This document shows, piece by piece, positions 53,790-62,624 of a stretch of 64,000 nt of DNA. The notes beneath the pieces were generated by a model, which was given only the letters and a program-made list of their open reading frames with translations, had not been told where the DNA came from and did not search any database. The DNA is from Pseudovibrio sp. Tun.PSC04-5.I4. Its GTDB lineage: Bacteria > Pseudomonadota > Alphaproteobacteria > Rhizobiales > Stappiaceae. The position numbers and the translations under genes were made by a program. The DNA is taken from contig NZ_FNLB01000005.1 of the NCBI RefSeq assembly GCF_900104145.1, forward strand, positions 1 to 64,000, given 5' to 3'. Numbering within the stretch: the first letter of the stretch is position 1; each line of letters opens with the position of its first letter.

Positions 53790-54565
53790 AGATCTCACGG
53801 TTTCTCGCGATCACCGCTTTAACACTGTCGCTCAGCCTGACTGCTGGGGCCAGCTTTGCCGCGCAGCCGGTCATTGATGTGAAGGCATTGGCGGAGTTCA
53901 AGAAACAACTGACGCATATGAAAGATCAGATCAAGACGCTCAAAGAGCAGCTTGATGTGGCTAAGGATGTGCGAGCTGGCGTTGATAATACGCTCAAAAG
54001 CATTGGTGAGGTCTCCTCGATCTCTATCCCGTCAATCAACTTCAGCGATATCACCGGTCAGATCATGTCGGACAATTCTTGTTTGATCCCGGACTTCGAC
54101 AAGATGATGCCCAATGTCAGCTTTGAGGATGTGGACATGGGCTCGCTGTGTTCAAGGTCTGATGCCTATCAAAATGGTCTTGTGGCCGAGACAAAAGACA
54201 TGGATTCCATGAGTTGGGAAGAGAAGAGTTTGACGCAGGACGCCGTCAATCAGGCCCGTGTCAATACGGTGGCCGATTCCGCGTTTAAAGGTCTGGCTCA
54301 GGCAGACATGGCGCAGGAAAACGCAGTTCAAACGCTCAAAGCGGCGCAGGAGTTAAAGAGTGCGGGCGCGTCTGCTCAAACCGTCAATGATCGCCTGCAG
54401 GTGCTTATTGAAGTGAATACCGCTCTGCTGCAAAGCCAGTCCCAGACCAATCAGTTGCTTGCACAGATGCTTAAGGTTTCGGCGGCGCAGTCCATTGTTC
54501 AGGGCGTTCCCATTGAGAGTGAGCTGGCTAAAGGCGACATGAAGAAAAAGGGAGGCTCGAAATGA
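53786..54565 (+). CDS. virB5: T4SS minor pilin, VirB5-like
   Basis: 259 residues with a clear signal peptide (FLAITALTLSLSLTAGASFA, cut near residue 26). The mature protein is helical: EFKKQLTHMKDQIKTLKEQL, then a central region with a C...C pair, and long helices to the end (NRLQVLIEV-type, LLQSQSQTNQLLAQML). This fits VirB5, the pilus-tip/assembly protein. It ends 24 bases before a convergent gene. Confidence 0.82.
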   Translation: MKISRFLAITALTLSLSLTAGASFAAQPVIDVKALAEFKKQLTHMKDQIKTLKEQLDVAKDVRAGVDNTLKSIGEVSSISIPSINFSDITGQIMSDNSCLIPDFDKMMPNVSFEDVDMGSLCSRSDAYQNGLVAETKDMDSMSWEEKSLTQDAVNQARVNTVADSAFKGLAQADMAQENAVQTLKAAQELKSAGASAQTVNDRLQVLIEVNTALLQSQSQTNQLLAQMLKVSAAQSIVQGVPIESELAKGDMKKKGGSK

Positions 54566-54588
54566 CCTCCCTTTGTGTGACGACCAGA

Positions 54589-55296
54589 TCAACCGTCTTG
54601 CAGGAATTCAAGCCGGCCTTCGCGTTTTCGTTCTTCGTACATGCTTTTGTACAATTCGTCCGTATCGGGTCTGCGCCAGTTGGGAATAGCACAGCCGTCC
54701 ATTGCAAAGCCAAGGAACCGAGTGTGCTTGTCGCAATAAAAACTCTCAAAGGCTTGCCAGTCCTCAGGATGCCACGGCGCAGTGTTGCCGAAGTTTCCGT
54801 ACCATTTGTATTCCAGCAGGGTCAGGTCGCGGTAGCGAGCAATGGCGACCTGATCGGTACTTTGCAAGAATACCTCCCGGTCCACCTGGGCCCGAAACTT
54901 ACGTTTTGTCTTTTCCCATTGAAGGATTGGAGTGGCTTTAATCTTGACCTTCCAGCGTGGAGTAAACTCAGCCTGCGCCGCTTGTTCAAAGACCTTGTAG
55001 GCCCCCTCGTATTTGGCAAGTTCGGCAGTGACCTCTTCATGGCTTTTCAGCGTGGTCCACGCCCATTTGGCGTAAGCCAGATCCAGAATTGTGGCGGCGC
55101 TGATATCAATCACAATGATATTTGTGGAGCCTGTGCCTTTCAGAGCAATAGAGCCCTTCAGATTGTCAATATCGGGTTCGGCGCGGGCCAGACTGGTAAA
55201 CCCCAGAAAGGAGAGGGCAATGAGTAATGCCTGTATCAGCTGCCCGTTGATTGAAAAGTATGTCGAAAGTGGTGACCAGTACGTCAATGGTCTCAT
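54589..55296 (-). CDS. Unknown exported protein encoded against the virB operon
   Basis: Up to 235 residues; the start could also be further in (for example CTG near 55239), just before the signal peptide LIQALLIALSFLGFTSLARA. The mature part is soluble and rich in Trp/Tyr (AKWAWTTLKSHEEVTAELAK, DLTLLEYKWYGNFGNTAPWH) with two cysteines. No family was recognised. It is transcribed towards virB5 and its start overlaps the virB6 start, including the virB6 ribosome site. A frame on the other strand (54562-55227) looks like its shadow. Confidence 0.65.
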   Translation of the reverse strand: MRPLTYWSPLSTYFSINGQLIQALLIALSFLGFTSLARAEPDIDNLKGSIALKGTGSTNIIVIDISAATILDLAYAKWAWTTLKSHEEVTAELAKYEGAYKVFEQAAQAEFTPRWKVKIKATPILQWEKTKRKFRAQVDREVFLQSTDQVAIARYRDLTLLEYKWYGNFGNTAPWHPEDWQAFESFYCDKHTRFLGFAMDGCAIPNWRRPDTDELYKSMYEERKREGRLEFLQDG

Positions 55297-56194
55297 GAAT
55301 ATAGCCTATGATCCTATGGTGACAATATTTGCCAGTCTAGCATGTTTATGGGCGGTCTGGCAGGGGTTTAAGCTGGTCACAGGCACCACGGATATGAGCT
55401 GGGTTGTCACCCAATTTGTGTTTATTTTTTTCGGGTTCGGGGTGCTGACCGCCCTCAAATTCGGTCTTGCCGGGCAGGTCTACACGGCCACCACGACCTT
55501 GATGTTTGGCATTCCCGGCGCTCTCATGGGCGCAGGCAGTGGCACCGATGCGATCACGGGTCTGGTCTCCAATCTGGAGACTGCCTTTACGCGGCCCTTC
55601 AGCATGGGAAAAGCCATGATGAACGGAGCTGGATGGCTCGATAAGGCTGGTGTTGTCCTGTTTGTCGCCGCGCTCATGCTGCCCTTTATTCTCATGATGA
55701 TTGCCTTTGTCACCCATGTGGCGATTGGCCTGTTCCGCGTCATGATCGTGTGCCTGCTGGCCCCTTATGTGATTGCCATCAGCGCGTTTCCCTTTGGCCG
55801 GGACAAGATCGGAGCCGGGATCTCAACCTTGCTGAGCGCGATCCTGACACTGGTCGCGGTCTCGCTGGTGTTCTTGCTGGTTATAGCAGGTGTGGGTTCT
55901 TTAATGCCCGCTGGTCAGAAGCTCAGCACCGATATCTTCCAAGCAGAAACATGGGGCAAATACGTTCTGGTGATCCTGACCGCGTGGTCCGGTGTAGCGC
56001 TGGTGCAAGAAGCGGTCTCGCTGGCAGGCACATTAGCGCAAGTCACACTCAATGCTGCCACTCCCGGTATGATGATGTCTGGTGTTGGACAGACGGCTGG
56101 GGCTTACGGCAAAGGCATTGGCATGGCGGGCAAAGGCGTTGCCAAGGGCTATGAGAAGCTGCGCGATATGTATGTGGGCAAGAAATCCGACTAG
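55220..56194 (+). CDS. virB6: T4SS inner-membrane channel protein VirB6
   Basis: 324 residues from ATG 55220, with a strong AAAGGAGAGG ribosome site. Six or more membrane spans (for example VTIFASLACLWAVWQGFKLV, LMLPFILMMIAFVTHVAIGL, VSLVFLLVIAGVGSL) with the conserved VirB6/TrbL arrangement and a Gly-rich C-terminal end. It forms part of the inner-membrane translocation channel. The ORF stays open further upstream, but those codons belong to the overlapping opposite gene. Confidence 0.87.
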   Translation: MSNACISCPLIEKYVESGDQYVNGLMNIAYDPMVTIFASLACLWAVWQGFKLVTGTTDMSWVVTQFVFIFFGFGVLTALKFGLAGQVYTATTTLMFGIPGALMGAGSGTDAITGLVSNLETAFTRPFSMGKAMMNGAGWLDKAGVVLFVAALMLPFILMMIAFVTHVAIGLFRVMIVCLLAPYVIAISAFPFGRDKIGAGISTLLSAILTLVAVSLVFLLVIAGVGSLMPAGQKLSTDIFQAETWGKYVLVILTAWSGVALVQEAVSLAGTLAQVTLNAATPGMMMSGVGQTAGAYGKGIGMAGKGVAKGYEKLRDMYVGKKSD

Positions 56195-56235
56195 CAAAAA
56201 CAACAGCCTGACCTTTTAACCCGAGAAGTAATCCA

Positions 56236-56415
56236 ATGACCAAATTGTCCATCCCATCTCTCTCATTCGCCCTGTTTCTGGCTGGCTGTGCAACCAACGA
56301 TGAGATGCCATATGAGCCGGTTGATACCGATCTGATGCGGCCCTCGCCTTGCGCCTGTCTGGAGCTTGATTATCAACCTCAAACCTTTGAGTGGATTGAT
56401 GCTTCAAAAGCTTAG
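56236..56415 (+). CDS. virB7: VirB7-like lipoprotein
   Basis: 59 residues. Signal and lipobox (LSFALFLAGC, acylated Cys at residue 18), then a short polar chain with a CAC motif (PSPCACLELDYQ), as in VirB7-type peptides that stabilise VirB9 by disulfide bonding. It lies between virB6 and virB8, the expected slot, and overlaps the virB8 start by 17 bases. Short, but position and lipobox make it convincing. Confidence 0.8.
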   Translation: MTKLSIPSLSFALFLAGCATNDEMPYEPVDTDLMRPSPCACLELDYQPQTFEWIDASKA

Positions 56416-57157
56416 GAAATCACAGCGGCGCGAGAGCGATGAGAAGATCGAGCCTGCACTGGAACGTGCGGAGCTGGGCGCTCGCGATACCCCCAGGGGC
56501 CAGCATAAAGCTGTGCTGGAGGCTGATCCATTTGCGTACCAGAGCTCTCATCGAAGGCTGGTGTTACTCTTCAGGATCGCGGTTGGCTATGGTGTTGCCG
56601 CAACCGTTATAGCGGTGTTGTTGGCGCAAGCGGTCTCAGTCTTGGTGCCCTTGAAGACAACGCAAATTGCCTTGCTTCGCGTCGATCCAGCAGATGACCG
56701 CATCTACCGTGTTGAGCCAGTCTCTGTTGAGGTGGATGGTTTTGAATTGATGTTGGAGAAGATGGCACGGCGCTATGTGGCGCAGATCCTTGCCGTTGAT
56801 CCAATCTCTCAAGCGACGCGGTTTCAGGAAGTTGCTCTTTATTCTGACCAGGACTTTTACCGTGAGTTCCTGAAGGAAAACGAGGGCCGCATCAATGAGG
56901 CAATTGAAGATGGTTTGAACCGCTCAATCACCATTGAAAGCGCCAATCAGGTTGATGCGTATGGCGGGATCTATCAGTACGCCGTTGATTTCATCCAGAC
57001 AGATCGGATTGGCAGGCAAAAGCCGGAACAAGCCAAGCTTCGCGCCTATCTGGAACTGACCACACGTCCGCAAGAGGTCACCACAGTGGAGCGGTTTGAA
57101 AATCCCCTTGGCATTCGCATTTTAAAACTGGCTGTTCAGGAAAGACCGACCACATGA
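56399..57157 (+). CDS. virB8: T4SS assembly protein VirB8
   Basis: 252 residues from ATG 56399. A charged cytoplasmic start (LQKLRKSQRRESDEKIEP), one membrane span (about 58-82, IAVGYGVAATVIAVLLAQAV), and a periplasmic NTF2-like domain (EVDGFELMLEKMARRYVAQI, RQKPEQAKLRAYLELTTRP). VirB8 is the periplasmic assembly factor linking the core complex with the inner membrane. Overlaps virB9 by four bases. Confidence 0.9.
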   Translation: MLQKLRKSQRRESDEKIEPALERAELGARDTPRGQHKAVLEADPFAYQSSHRRLVLLFRIAVGYGVAATVIAVLLAQAVSVLVPLKTTQIALLRVDPADDRIYRVEPVSVEVDGFELMLEKMARRYVAQILAVDPISQATRFQEVALYSDQDFYREFLKENEGRINEAIEDGLNRSITIESANQVDAYGGIYQYAVDFIQTDRIGRQKPEQAKLRAYLELTTRPQEVTTVERFENPLGIRILKLAVQERPTT

Positions 57158-58140
57158 AGTCTTATTTCTCCCTTCTTGTCGCAACCACCTTACTTGTTTC
57201 AAACACAGCGGCCGCGCAGACAGGCTTGAACCGTGGTCCGCAAACACCAACCCAGCGGATCAATCAGGGTCAGCAAGTCGCCTCCAGTGTGTCTGCAAGC
57301 GTCCCTCAAGATGCCTTGCAACAGGCAGCAGCACAGCGGCGCGGCCAGTTTGGCCCCATGAGCCGGACCACAGTCCCACTCGGCCAGATCCAGAAGGCAT
57401 GGGACAAAGCAGGCAATAAGAGCGGTGTTCATACCCAAGTTGAGTGCGGGACCTGTGTCTACCGTGTCCGCCTTCGCGAGTTCATGCTCACCGTGATCCA
57501 GCTTCCTGAAGGCGTGAAGATTGAAAACGCAGATGTGGCTGATGTGACCTTGTTTGATACGCAGGTTCGCAATGACAACACACTGGTCATCAAGCCACTG
57601 GCGGCAGGGGTGGACAGTTCGCTTCAGGTCTACGCCGAAGATGGGCAGGTCTACAGCTTCTACCTTCGCGCCGAGACGGTGAATTCAAAGCATATTCCAG
57701 ACTTGCGTTTTAAAATCGAAAAGCCGCATTACACCCGGTCTGCTCTGATTGGTGTTGCAGCTGGCGGGGCTCCAAGCCCACTGATGAACATGACCTATCC
57801 TGCGCAAGTCCCGGCTACCGAGCCAGTGCCAGGCGATTACGTTAAAAAGGCCAATATTGATCCCTCCAAACTGCGCGGCTGGGGCGACTACAAGCTTTGG
57901 GGATCTGATGACAGTTTGAAGCCCGAAATGGTGCTTCGCGATGATCATTTTACCTACATTTTTTATGGCGACAAGTTCAATTCTTTGGAGCTCCCAACAG
58001 CCTACGTGGTGGTTGATGGCATTGATGAACTGGTCAATACGCGCCGGTCAGGCTCCACTTACATCGTTGAGAGCACGAATAAACTTGTGACTTTAAAGTC
58101 CGGCCAGTCCTTCATGTGCATTGAATACAAGGGGAGCTGA
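57154..58140 (+). CDS. virB9: T4SS outer-membrane core protein VirB9
   Basis: 328 residues. Signal peptide (SLLVATTLLVSNTAAAQT), a low-complexity Gln/Ala stretch to about 80, then the VirB9/CagX/TrbG fold: CGTCVYRVRLREFMLTVIQL and DKFNSLELPTAYVVVDGIDE near the end. It forms the outer-membrane ring with VirB7 and VirB10. One base separates it from virB10. Confidence 0.9.
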   Translation: MKSYFSLLVATTLLVSNTAAAQTGLNRGPQTPTQRINQGQQVASSVSASVPQDALQQAAAQRRGQFGPMSRTTVPLGQIQKAWDKAGNKSGVHTQVECGTCVYRVRLREFMLTVIQLPEGVKIENADVADVTLFDTQVRNDNTLVIKPLAAGVDSSLQVYAEDGQVYSFYLRAETVNSKHIPDLRFKIEKPHYTRSALIGVAAGGAPSPLMNMTYPAQVPATEPVPGDYVKKANIDPSKLRGWGDYKLWGSDDSLKPEMVLRDDHFTYIFYGDKFNSLELPTAYVVVDGIDELVNTRRSGSTYIVESTNKLVTLKSGQSFMCIEYKGS

Positions 58141-58141
58141 C

Positions 58142-59284
58142 ATGAGTGTATGTGAGTTTTTTCTTGCAATGTCGATCAGCTTTGGCGGGGCTTGTGAAGC
58201 TGTGCCTGCGCAATCGCGCGGGTTGCCACCAACTGATCCTGCGGTGTTTGAGTACAAACGTCCCCCGGCACCTAAACCGGTTGCACCTCCTGCGCCACTG
58301 CTGCCACGCATCATTATGGCCCCGCCAATCATTATAGAAAAAGAAGTCAGTAGGGACGCACCACCAAGGACGATTATCAAAAATAAATATGTGACGATTG
58401 AGAGGATTGCCGAACCGCAAGACCTGAAAGATCCTGACCCGTTCGAGCTGGAGTTACAGGCTGCTCGTGCTGCACGGTTTGGCTCGCAAGGGTTCATAGG
58501 TGCGGGCGGTGTTAAAGCCAATGGGGCTGGTGCCAATGTTCCAGGTCTTGCTGGTGGTCTTGCAAAGACAGCGGGCATGAATGTGGCTTCAGCCGGGGCT
58601 GATGTTGCTGGGTCCCTCAAAGCGCCAGAGGGAATTGATCCAGAAAACAGCACCTACCGGGCGTCGGGGCGCATCTCTACCAGTGCCGTTGATAACAGCC
58701 GGATTGTTGCTGCCGATCGCTACATCACCGGCATCATGGAAACGGGCATTAACAGCCAGCTTGCTGATGAAGGTTCGGTTGTCATTCAGGTGAGCCGGGA
58801 CGTGTTCGGGTATCACGGCTCCAATATTTTAGTTCCAAAGGGCAGCCGGATGATCTGTCGTTATGAGAGCGCCAAGAAGGTTGGTCAGACCCGGATTAGT
58901 TTTACGTGCGAGCGTATCTTGCTGGCTGAAAGCCGCGCCGAGATCTATCAGCTCAAGTCCAAAGTGGGCGATGCACAAGGGTATGGCGGCATGTCCGGGC
59001 ATGTCGATAACCGGTGGTGGGAAAAATATGGCACGGCCATTACCACCGTTGCCATTGGTGCTGCTGTTGAATCGGCAGTCACGCTTTCCTCTTCCTATGG
59101 TTCAAAGAATTCCGACACAGTCTCTTCTGCGCTTTCGGGCATTTCAGAAAATGTGGGCGAACTGTCGGCTAAATTTTTGGAGGACACGGTGAATTTGCGC
59201 CCTGTCATCCGAATATCCCAGGGCACCAGAGTTCAGATCAGACCTGAAAACGACTGGTACCTGGCACCACCTACCCAGCAGTAA
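58142..59284 (+). CDS. virB10: T4SS core protein VirB10
   Basis: 380 residues from ATG 58142. A Pro-rich spacer (YKRPPAPKPVAPPAPLLPR) precedes the TrbI/VirB10 beta-barrel: GIMETGINSQLADEGSVVIQ, RDVFGYHGSNILVPKGSRMI, ISFTCERILLAESRAEI, an antenna helix (AITTVAIGAAVESAV), and QGTRVQIRPENDWYL at the end. The short N-terminus has a weak hydrophobic segment (CEFFLAMSISFGGACEAV), so its inner-membrane anchor is atypical. The energy-sensing bridge between the two membranes. Confidence 0.88.
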   Translation: MSVCEFFLAMSISFGGACEAVPAQSRGLPPTDPAVFEYKRPPAPKPVAPPAPLLPRIIMAPPIIIEKEVSRDAPPRTIIKNKYVTIERIAEPQDLKDPDPFELELQAARAARFGSQGFIGAGGVKANGAGANVPGLAGGLAKTAGMNVASAGADVAGSLKAPEGIDPENSTYRASGRISTSAVDNSRIVAADRYITGIMETGINSQLADEGSVVIQVSRDVFGYHGSNILVPKGSRMICRYESAKKVGQTRISFTCERILLAESRAEIYQLKSKVGDAQGYGGMSGHVDNRWWEKYGTAITTVAIGAAVESAVTLSSSYGSKNSDTVSSALSGISENVGELSAKFLEDTVNLRPVIRISQGTRVQIRPENDWYLAPPTQQ

Positions 59285-59298
59285 TAAGGGTTTTTTAG

Positions 59299-61566
59299 AT
59301 GCGGAATATTTTAAGACTTAGTGTGGTTGGGGCCATGTTGCTGACAAGTACAGCAGCAGGGTTTTCCCAAACAGCCCCGCCACCAACACCCACACAGCAA
59401 GCTGCACAAGCTGGCAAACAGAACACGAGCGCGGCGCAGGCCACCGCGGCGCTCAAAGAAAAACTGTTTGCCGTTTCTGTGAAGCAGAAAACGCCAATCT
59501 TTGAAGGTAAGGCCGTTGAGCTTGCCTTAAGGATCAAAAAAGCACCTGAGTTCACCACTGCGGTGAACAAAAACGAGGTGTCTGTAGCTGGTGTGAGCGC
59601 AGAGGGTTTCTCCCAATATGTCATGCATGATGGGAAGAAGATCGGGCAAGCTGTGCTCACACGCCTGACAAAGGGCGAGCGCTTTGTTGAACTCAATGCG
59701 GAGAATTTTTCTTCCCAGTTTGATGTCAATGATGAAGCCATTAATCCAGAAGAAACGCTGGATGTATCGGGAAATGAGGAAGAGCTGATTGCAGCTTTAA
59801 AGAAGCTCAATTCAGATGAAGAGGCAGGCGAGGACAAAGACAAAGATAAAGAAGGCGAGCGAGAGAAGACCGAGGACGCCGAGCGTGATGAAAACGGTGG
59901 ATCTGGAAATGGTTCTGGCCCCTCTGGGGGCGGTGATAAGCCCGAGACAAATGGTTATGAAACTCCAGAACGTCGCGAGATTGATGACAAGGATGCACCT
60001 GAAGACGTGCCCGAAGAGGTTCGTCTTACAGGGGAAGGATGCACGCCGGTCATCGACCGCAATCAGAATCTGATCCTGATGCAGTCCAAAACCCAAACTC
60101 TCAAAAAGGGAGTGGTGGTTGAAGAAAGCGCCTGTTCCAACAACGGGGTTAATTTTGCAATTCAGCACAGCTCGGCTTCTTGCGACGACAAGATAGATCT
60201 GAGTGCAAAAATCGCCAAACCTCAATTTGTTGAGTACTACATCAATGACAAAGTGGAACGCATCCAGCTATCCGAATGTCAGCCAGATCCTGAAACCACG
60301 TTCTCAATTTTCGAACAAGACAGCTGCCCGCTAGATATCGATCTGGATAAAGGGGAAGCCTACGTTGAAACGTCACTGGTTTACACGGACGGTAACAACA
60401 ATCTTCAGGTCGTGCGCACTTGTGAGCGCTCAGCTGAGGCTGATCCTATTCCGATGAGCCAGGTCGCGGACGGGTGTTCCATCCGTCATGATTTTGCAAA
60501 TTCCCTTTCAACTGAAATGGCTATGTGGACTTATGAGCGGGAGGGTCAGTACTTCCAGGCCTCGCCGTGCAGCACGACAGAAAACACTTATCCGCATGAG
60601 CAGGTGTTTAAGCAGAACGGCGTTGAAGTGTGCCAGATCATGGTGGATCTGAGTGGGCGCAGGGCAATCCCGCAATACCGGACGCAAATCACCGTCAATG
60701 GTTCATCGCAGTACATTGATCAATGTACACCAGATTCATCCGCGTCCATTGATATCAAATCCACGAGTGAGGGGTGTCTCAATCCAGCAGAGTTTAATCA
60801 CGATATCACAGCGGGTGTCTCGTACGGACTTGAGCGGTTTTACTATGAAAACCCAAGCCGGGTCTATGTAAGTGCCTGCCAGCAGGGCGGCACAAGCTAC
60901 GTTCACAATGTGGATGTGTCCTCATGGAAGTACAATGATGAGGAGCTGAAGGCGCAGCCTTTGTCGAGCGTCACTATCAATGTGTCTGGGCAGACCTATC
61001 CGATTGCCACCAATATGCTTTTGCCCGGTGCCCCGGAGGTAGCCTACAGTGAGGAAGACATTGAAGAAACTCAGGATCTTGCAGGACGTTACTATGAGGG
61101 CTGCAACGCATTTATTCCGACAAAACGTAGTAAAGTCTTTGAGCGCCCGGATGGAACACGTCATGCCGTTGCAATCGGTGCAGGCACGCCGATTGATGAA
61201 GGTGATCAATGTGTCCGTGAAACGGAAACCATTGAGCGATGGTACGAGGCGCTCGTTACACGTAACGATAATACGGCACGATCATCCGTGGAAGATGCGA
61301 ATGGGAAGGTCATTAATTATCCAGGAGGAGATGGGTACGATTCATACCATGAAAATGGTCCATATGCCGCTGCGAGCGTAAAGCACGCCAATAGAAATAC
61401 TTATTGCGAAAAAGCGATCATCACAGTTCTAAATAAAACTGAGATAGTACAACGGATGACTATTACAAATCCAGACAAGACAGTTACTTACACAGAATGG
61501 GTTAATCTGGATAAAAGATCGAAACAATCTTCTAAATCGGTGATGAATTCATACTTTGGTTGTTGA
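59299..61566 (+). CDS. Exported cysteine-repeat protein of the T4SS operon
   Basis: 755 residues with a signal peptide (about 1-24, LSVVGAMLLTSTAAGFSQ), so periplasmic or surface-exposed. A Lys/Glu/Gly-rich linker lies at about 170-245. Then come six tandem units of ~48 residues, each with two cysteines 31-34 apart: C248/C279, C295/C327, C343/C375, C393/C424, C445/C476, C493/C527. Looser pairs follow at C602/C638 and C703/C755. Units share a short aromatic beta-like pattern (YVETSLVYTDG, WTYEREGQYF, YRTQITVNGSSQYIDQC). No family was recognised. It lies between virB10 and virB11, where no standard gene belongs. The regular disulfide-type repeats suggest a stalk-like structure; a role as adhesin or pilus-associated fibre is inferred. 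Confidence 0.75.
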   Translation: MRNILRLSVVGAMLLTSTAAGFSQTAPPPTPTQQAAQAGKQNTSAAQATAALKEKLFAVSVKQKTPIFEGKAVELALRIKKAPEFTTAVNKNEVSVAGVSAEGFSQYVMHDGKKIGQAVLTRLTKGERFVELNAENFSSQFDVNDEAINPEETLDVSGNEEELIAALKKLNSDEEAGEDKDKDKEGEREKTEDAERDENGGSGNGSGPSGGGDKPETNGYETPERREIDDKDAPEDVPEEVRLTGEGCTPVIDRNQNLILMQSKTQTLKKGVVVEESACSNNGVNFAIQHSSASCDDKIDLSAKIAKPQFVEYYINDKVERIQLSECQPDPETTFSIFEQDSCPLDIDLDKGEAYVETSLVYTDGNNNLQVVRTCERSAEADPIPMSQVADGCSIRHDFANSLSTEMAMWTYEREGQYFQASPCSTTENTYPHEQVFKQNGVEVCQIMVDLSGRRAIPQYRTQITVNGSSQYIDQCTPDSSASIDIKSTSEGCLNPAEFNHDITAGVSYGLERFYYENPSRVYVSACQQGGTSYVHNVDVSSWKYNDEELKAQPLSSVTINVSGQTYPIATNMLLPGAPEVAYSEEDIEETQDLAGRYYEGCNAFIPTKRSKVFERPDGTRHAVAIGAGTPIDEGDQCVRETETIERWYEALVTRNDNTARSSVEDANGKVINYPGGDGYDSYHENGPYAAASVKHANRNTYCEKAIITVLNKTEIVQRMTITNPDKTVTYTEWVNLDKRSKQSSKSVMNSYFGC

Positions 61567-61688
61567 ATATATTTGACAAAAGCTGGCGCGGGGAGCTGCG
61601 TCAGTGCTTCGTGAATTCGTAAAATAACGACAAATCAAACAGTTGATAGGTGTTCAGACCGTACCCCGTCTGAGCAAACGGGTAAGCT

Positions 61689-62624
61689 ATGTCTAATGTA
61701 CTCATAATGAAGCTTATGGAACCTTTATCTCAGATCTACTCTGATCCTGACGTGGTGGAGCTACGCCAGATGCGGCCTGATAAGCTTGTGCTGGAGCATC
61801 GCAAGTCGGATCTGCTGCAACTTGATGCGCCAGGTATTGGGTTCAATCAGATCCGGCGTGTGTGTCAGGCGCTTGCCAACTACAACGGATTGAAGTTTTC
61901 CGAAGACAAGCATCCCAAGCTTTCTGTGACATTACCTGAACGCCACCGCTTTGAATGTCTGGTTGGACCAAGCACGCTCACCGGCCTGTCCATGGCAGTG
62001 CGCTGCAAGCATCCCTATGAGGTCAAATTCGAGGACATGGGGCTTCGCCAAAAGATGATCGATTACATCAGTGAGGCCATGAGCAAGCGCTGGAATATCG
62101 CGATATCCGGCTCCACCAACACAGGCAAAACCACCCTTTTGAACAAACTGCTTGGTATGCTGCCCGCCCATGAGCGTGTGGTGTCTTGCGAGGATACGCC
62201 AGAGCTTGAGATTGAGCGCTTCTGGAATGGATCAGCCCTGTTTGCAGCACGTGATTCCTCGCAAGGGGCTGGCCTTCAAACATGGCCTCAGCTCTTTGAT
62301 CACAAGATGCGTATCTCACCAGACCGCATCATCTTCTCCGAGATCTCCGTTCAAAATGCCTACTCTGCTTTGAACGTGCTCAACACCGGAGCCAAGGGCT
62401 GGATGTGCACCATTCATGCCGATAGCGCACAGAAGGTCGTGGACCGGTTTCAGTCCAATATCGATTTGTCTGGCGGGGTAACAACCCCCATACGCGGCTA
62501 CTTCAATTCGTTGGTGGATGTGATTTTTCACATCACCCGCTTTGAGCGCGGCGTGCGCCATATCACCGACATTTATGAGGTCAAAAACGACCGCTTCATC
62601 CTCAAAGACGGGAAACTTCAGTGA
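61689..62624 (+). CDS. virB11: T4SS ATPase VirB11
   Basis: 311 residues. VirB11/TrbB-type hexameric ATPase: N-terminal domain, then Walker A SGSTNTGKTTLL (about residue 140), Asp box RVVSCEDTPELEI, RISPDRIIFSEI-type motif and His box WMCTIHADSAQ. Cytoplasmic, it works with VirB4 and VirD4. It starts 122 bases after the cysteine-repeat gene and its stop overlaps virD4 by one base (TGATG). Confidence 0.92.
   Translation: MSNVLIMKLMEPLSQIYSDPDVVELRQMRPDKLVLEHRKSDLLQLDAPGIGFNQIRRVCQALANYNGLKFSEDKHPKLSVTLPERHRFECLVGPSTLTGLSMAVRCKHPYEVKFEDMGLRQKMIDYISEAMSKRWNIAISGSTNTGKTTLLNKLLGMLPAHERVVSCEDTPELEIERFWNGSALFAARDSSQGAGLQTWPQLFDHKMRISPDRIIFSEISVQNAYSALNVLNTGAKGWMCTIHADSAQKVVDRFQSNIDLSGGVTTPIRGYFNSLVDVIFHITRFERGVRHITDIYEVKNDRFILKDGKLQ

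Noticed and set aside
54562..55227. 221-residue frame on the plus strand between virB5 and virB6
   Set aside because: Composition is unlike a protein and it mirrors the minus-strand gene, which has a signal peptide; treated as a shadow.
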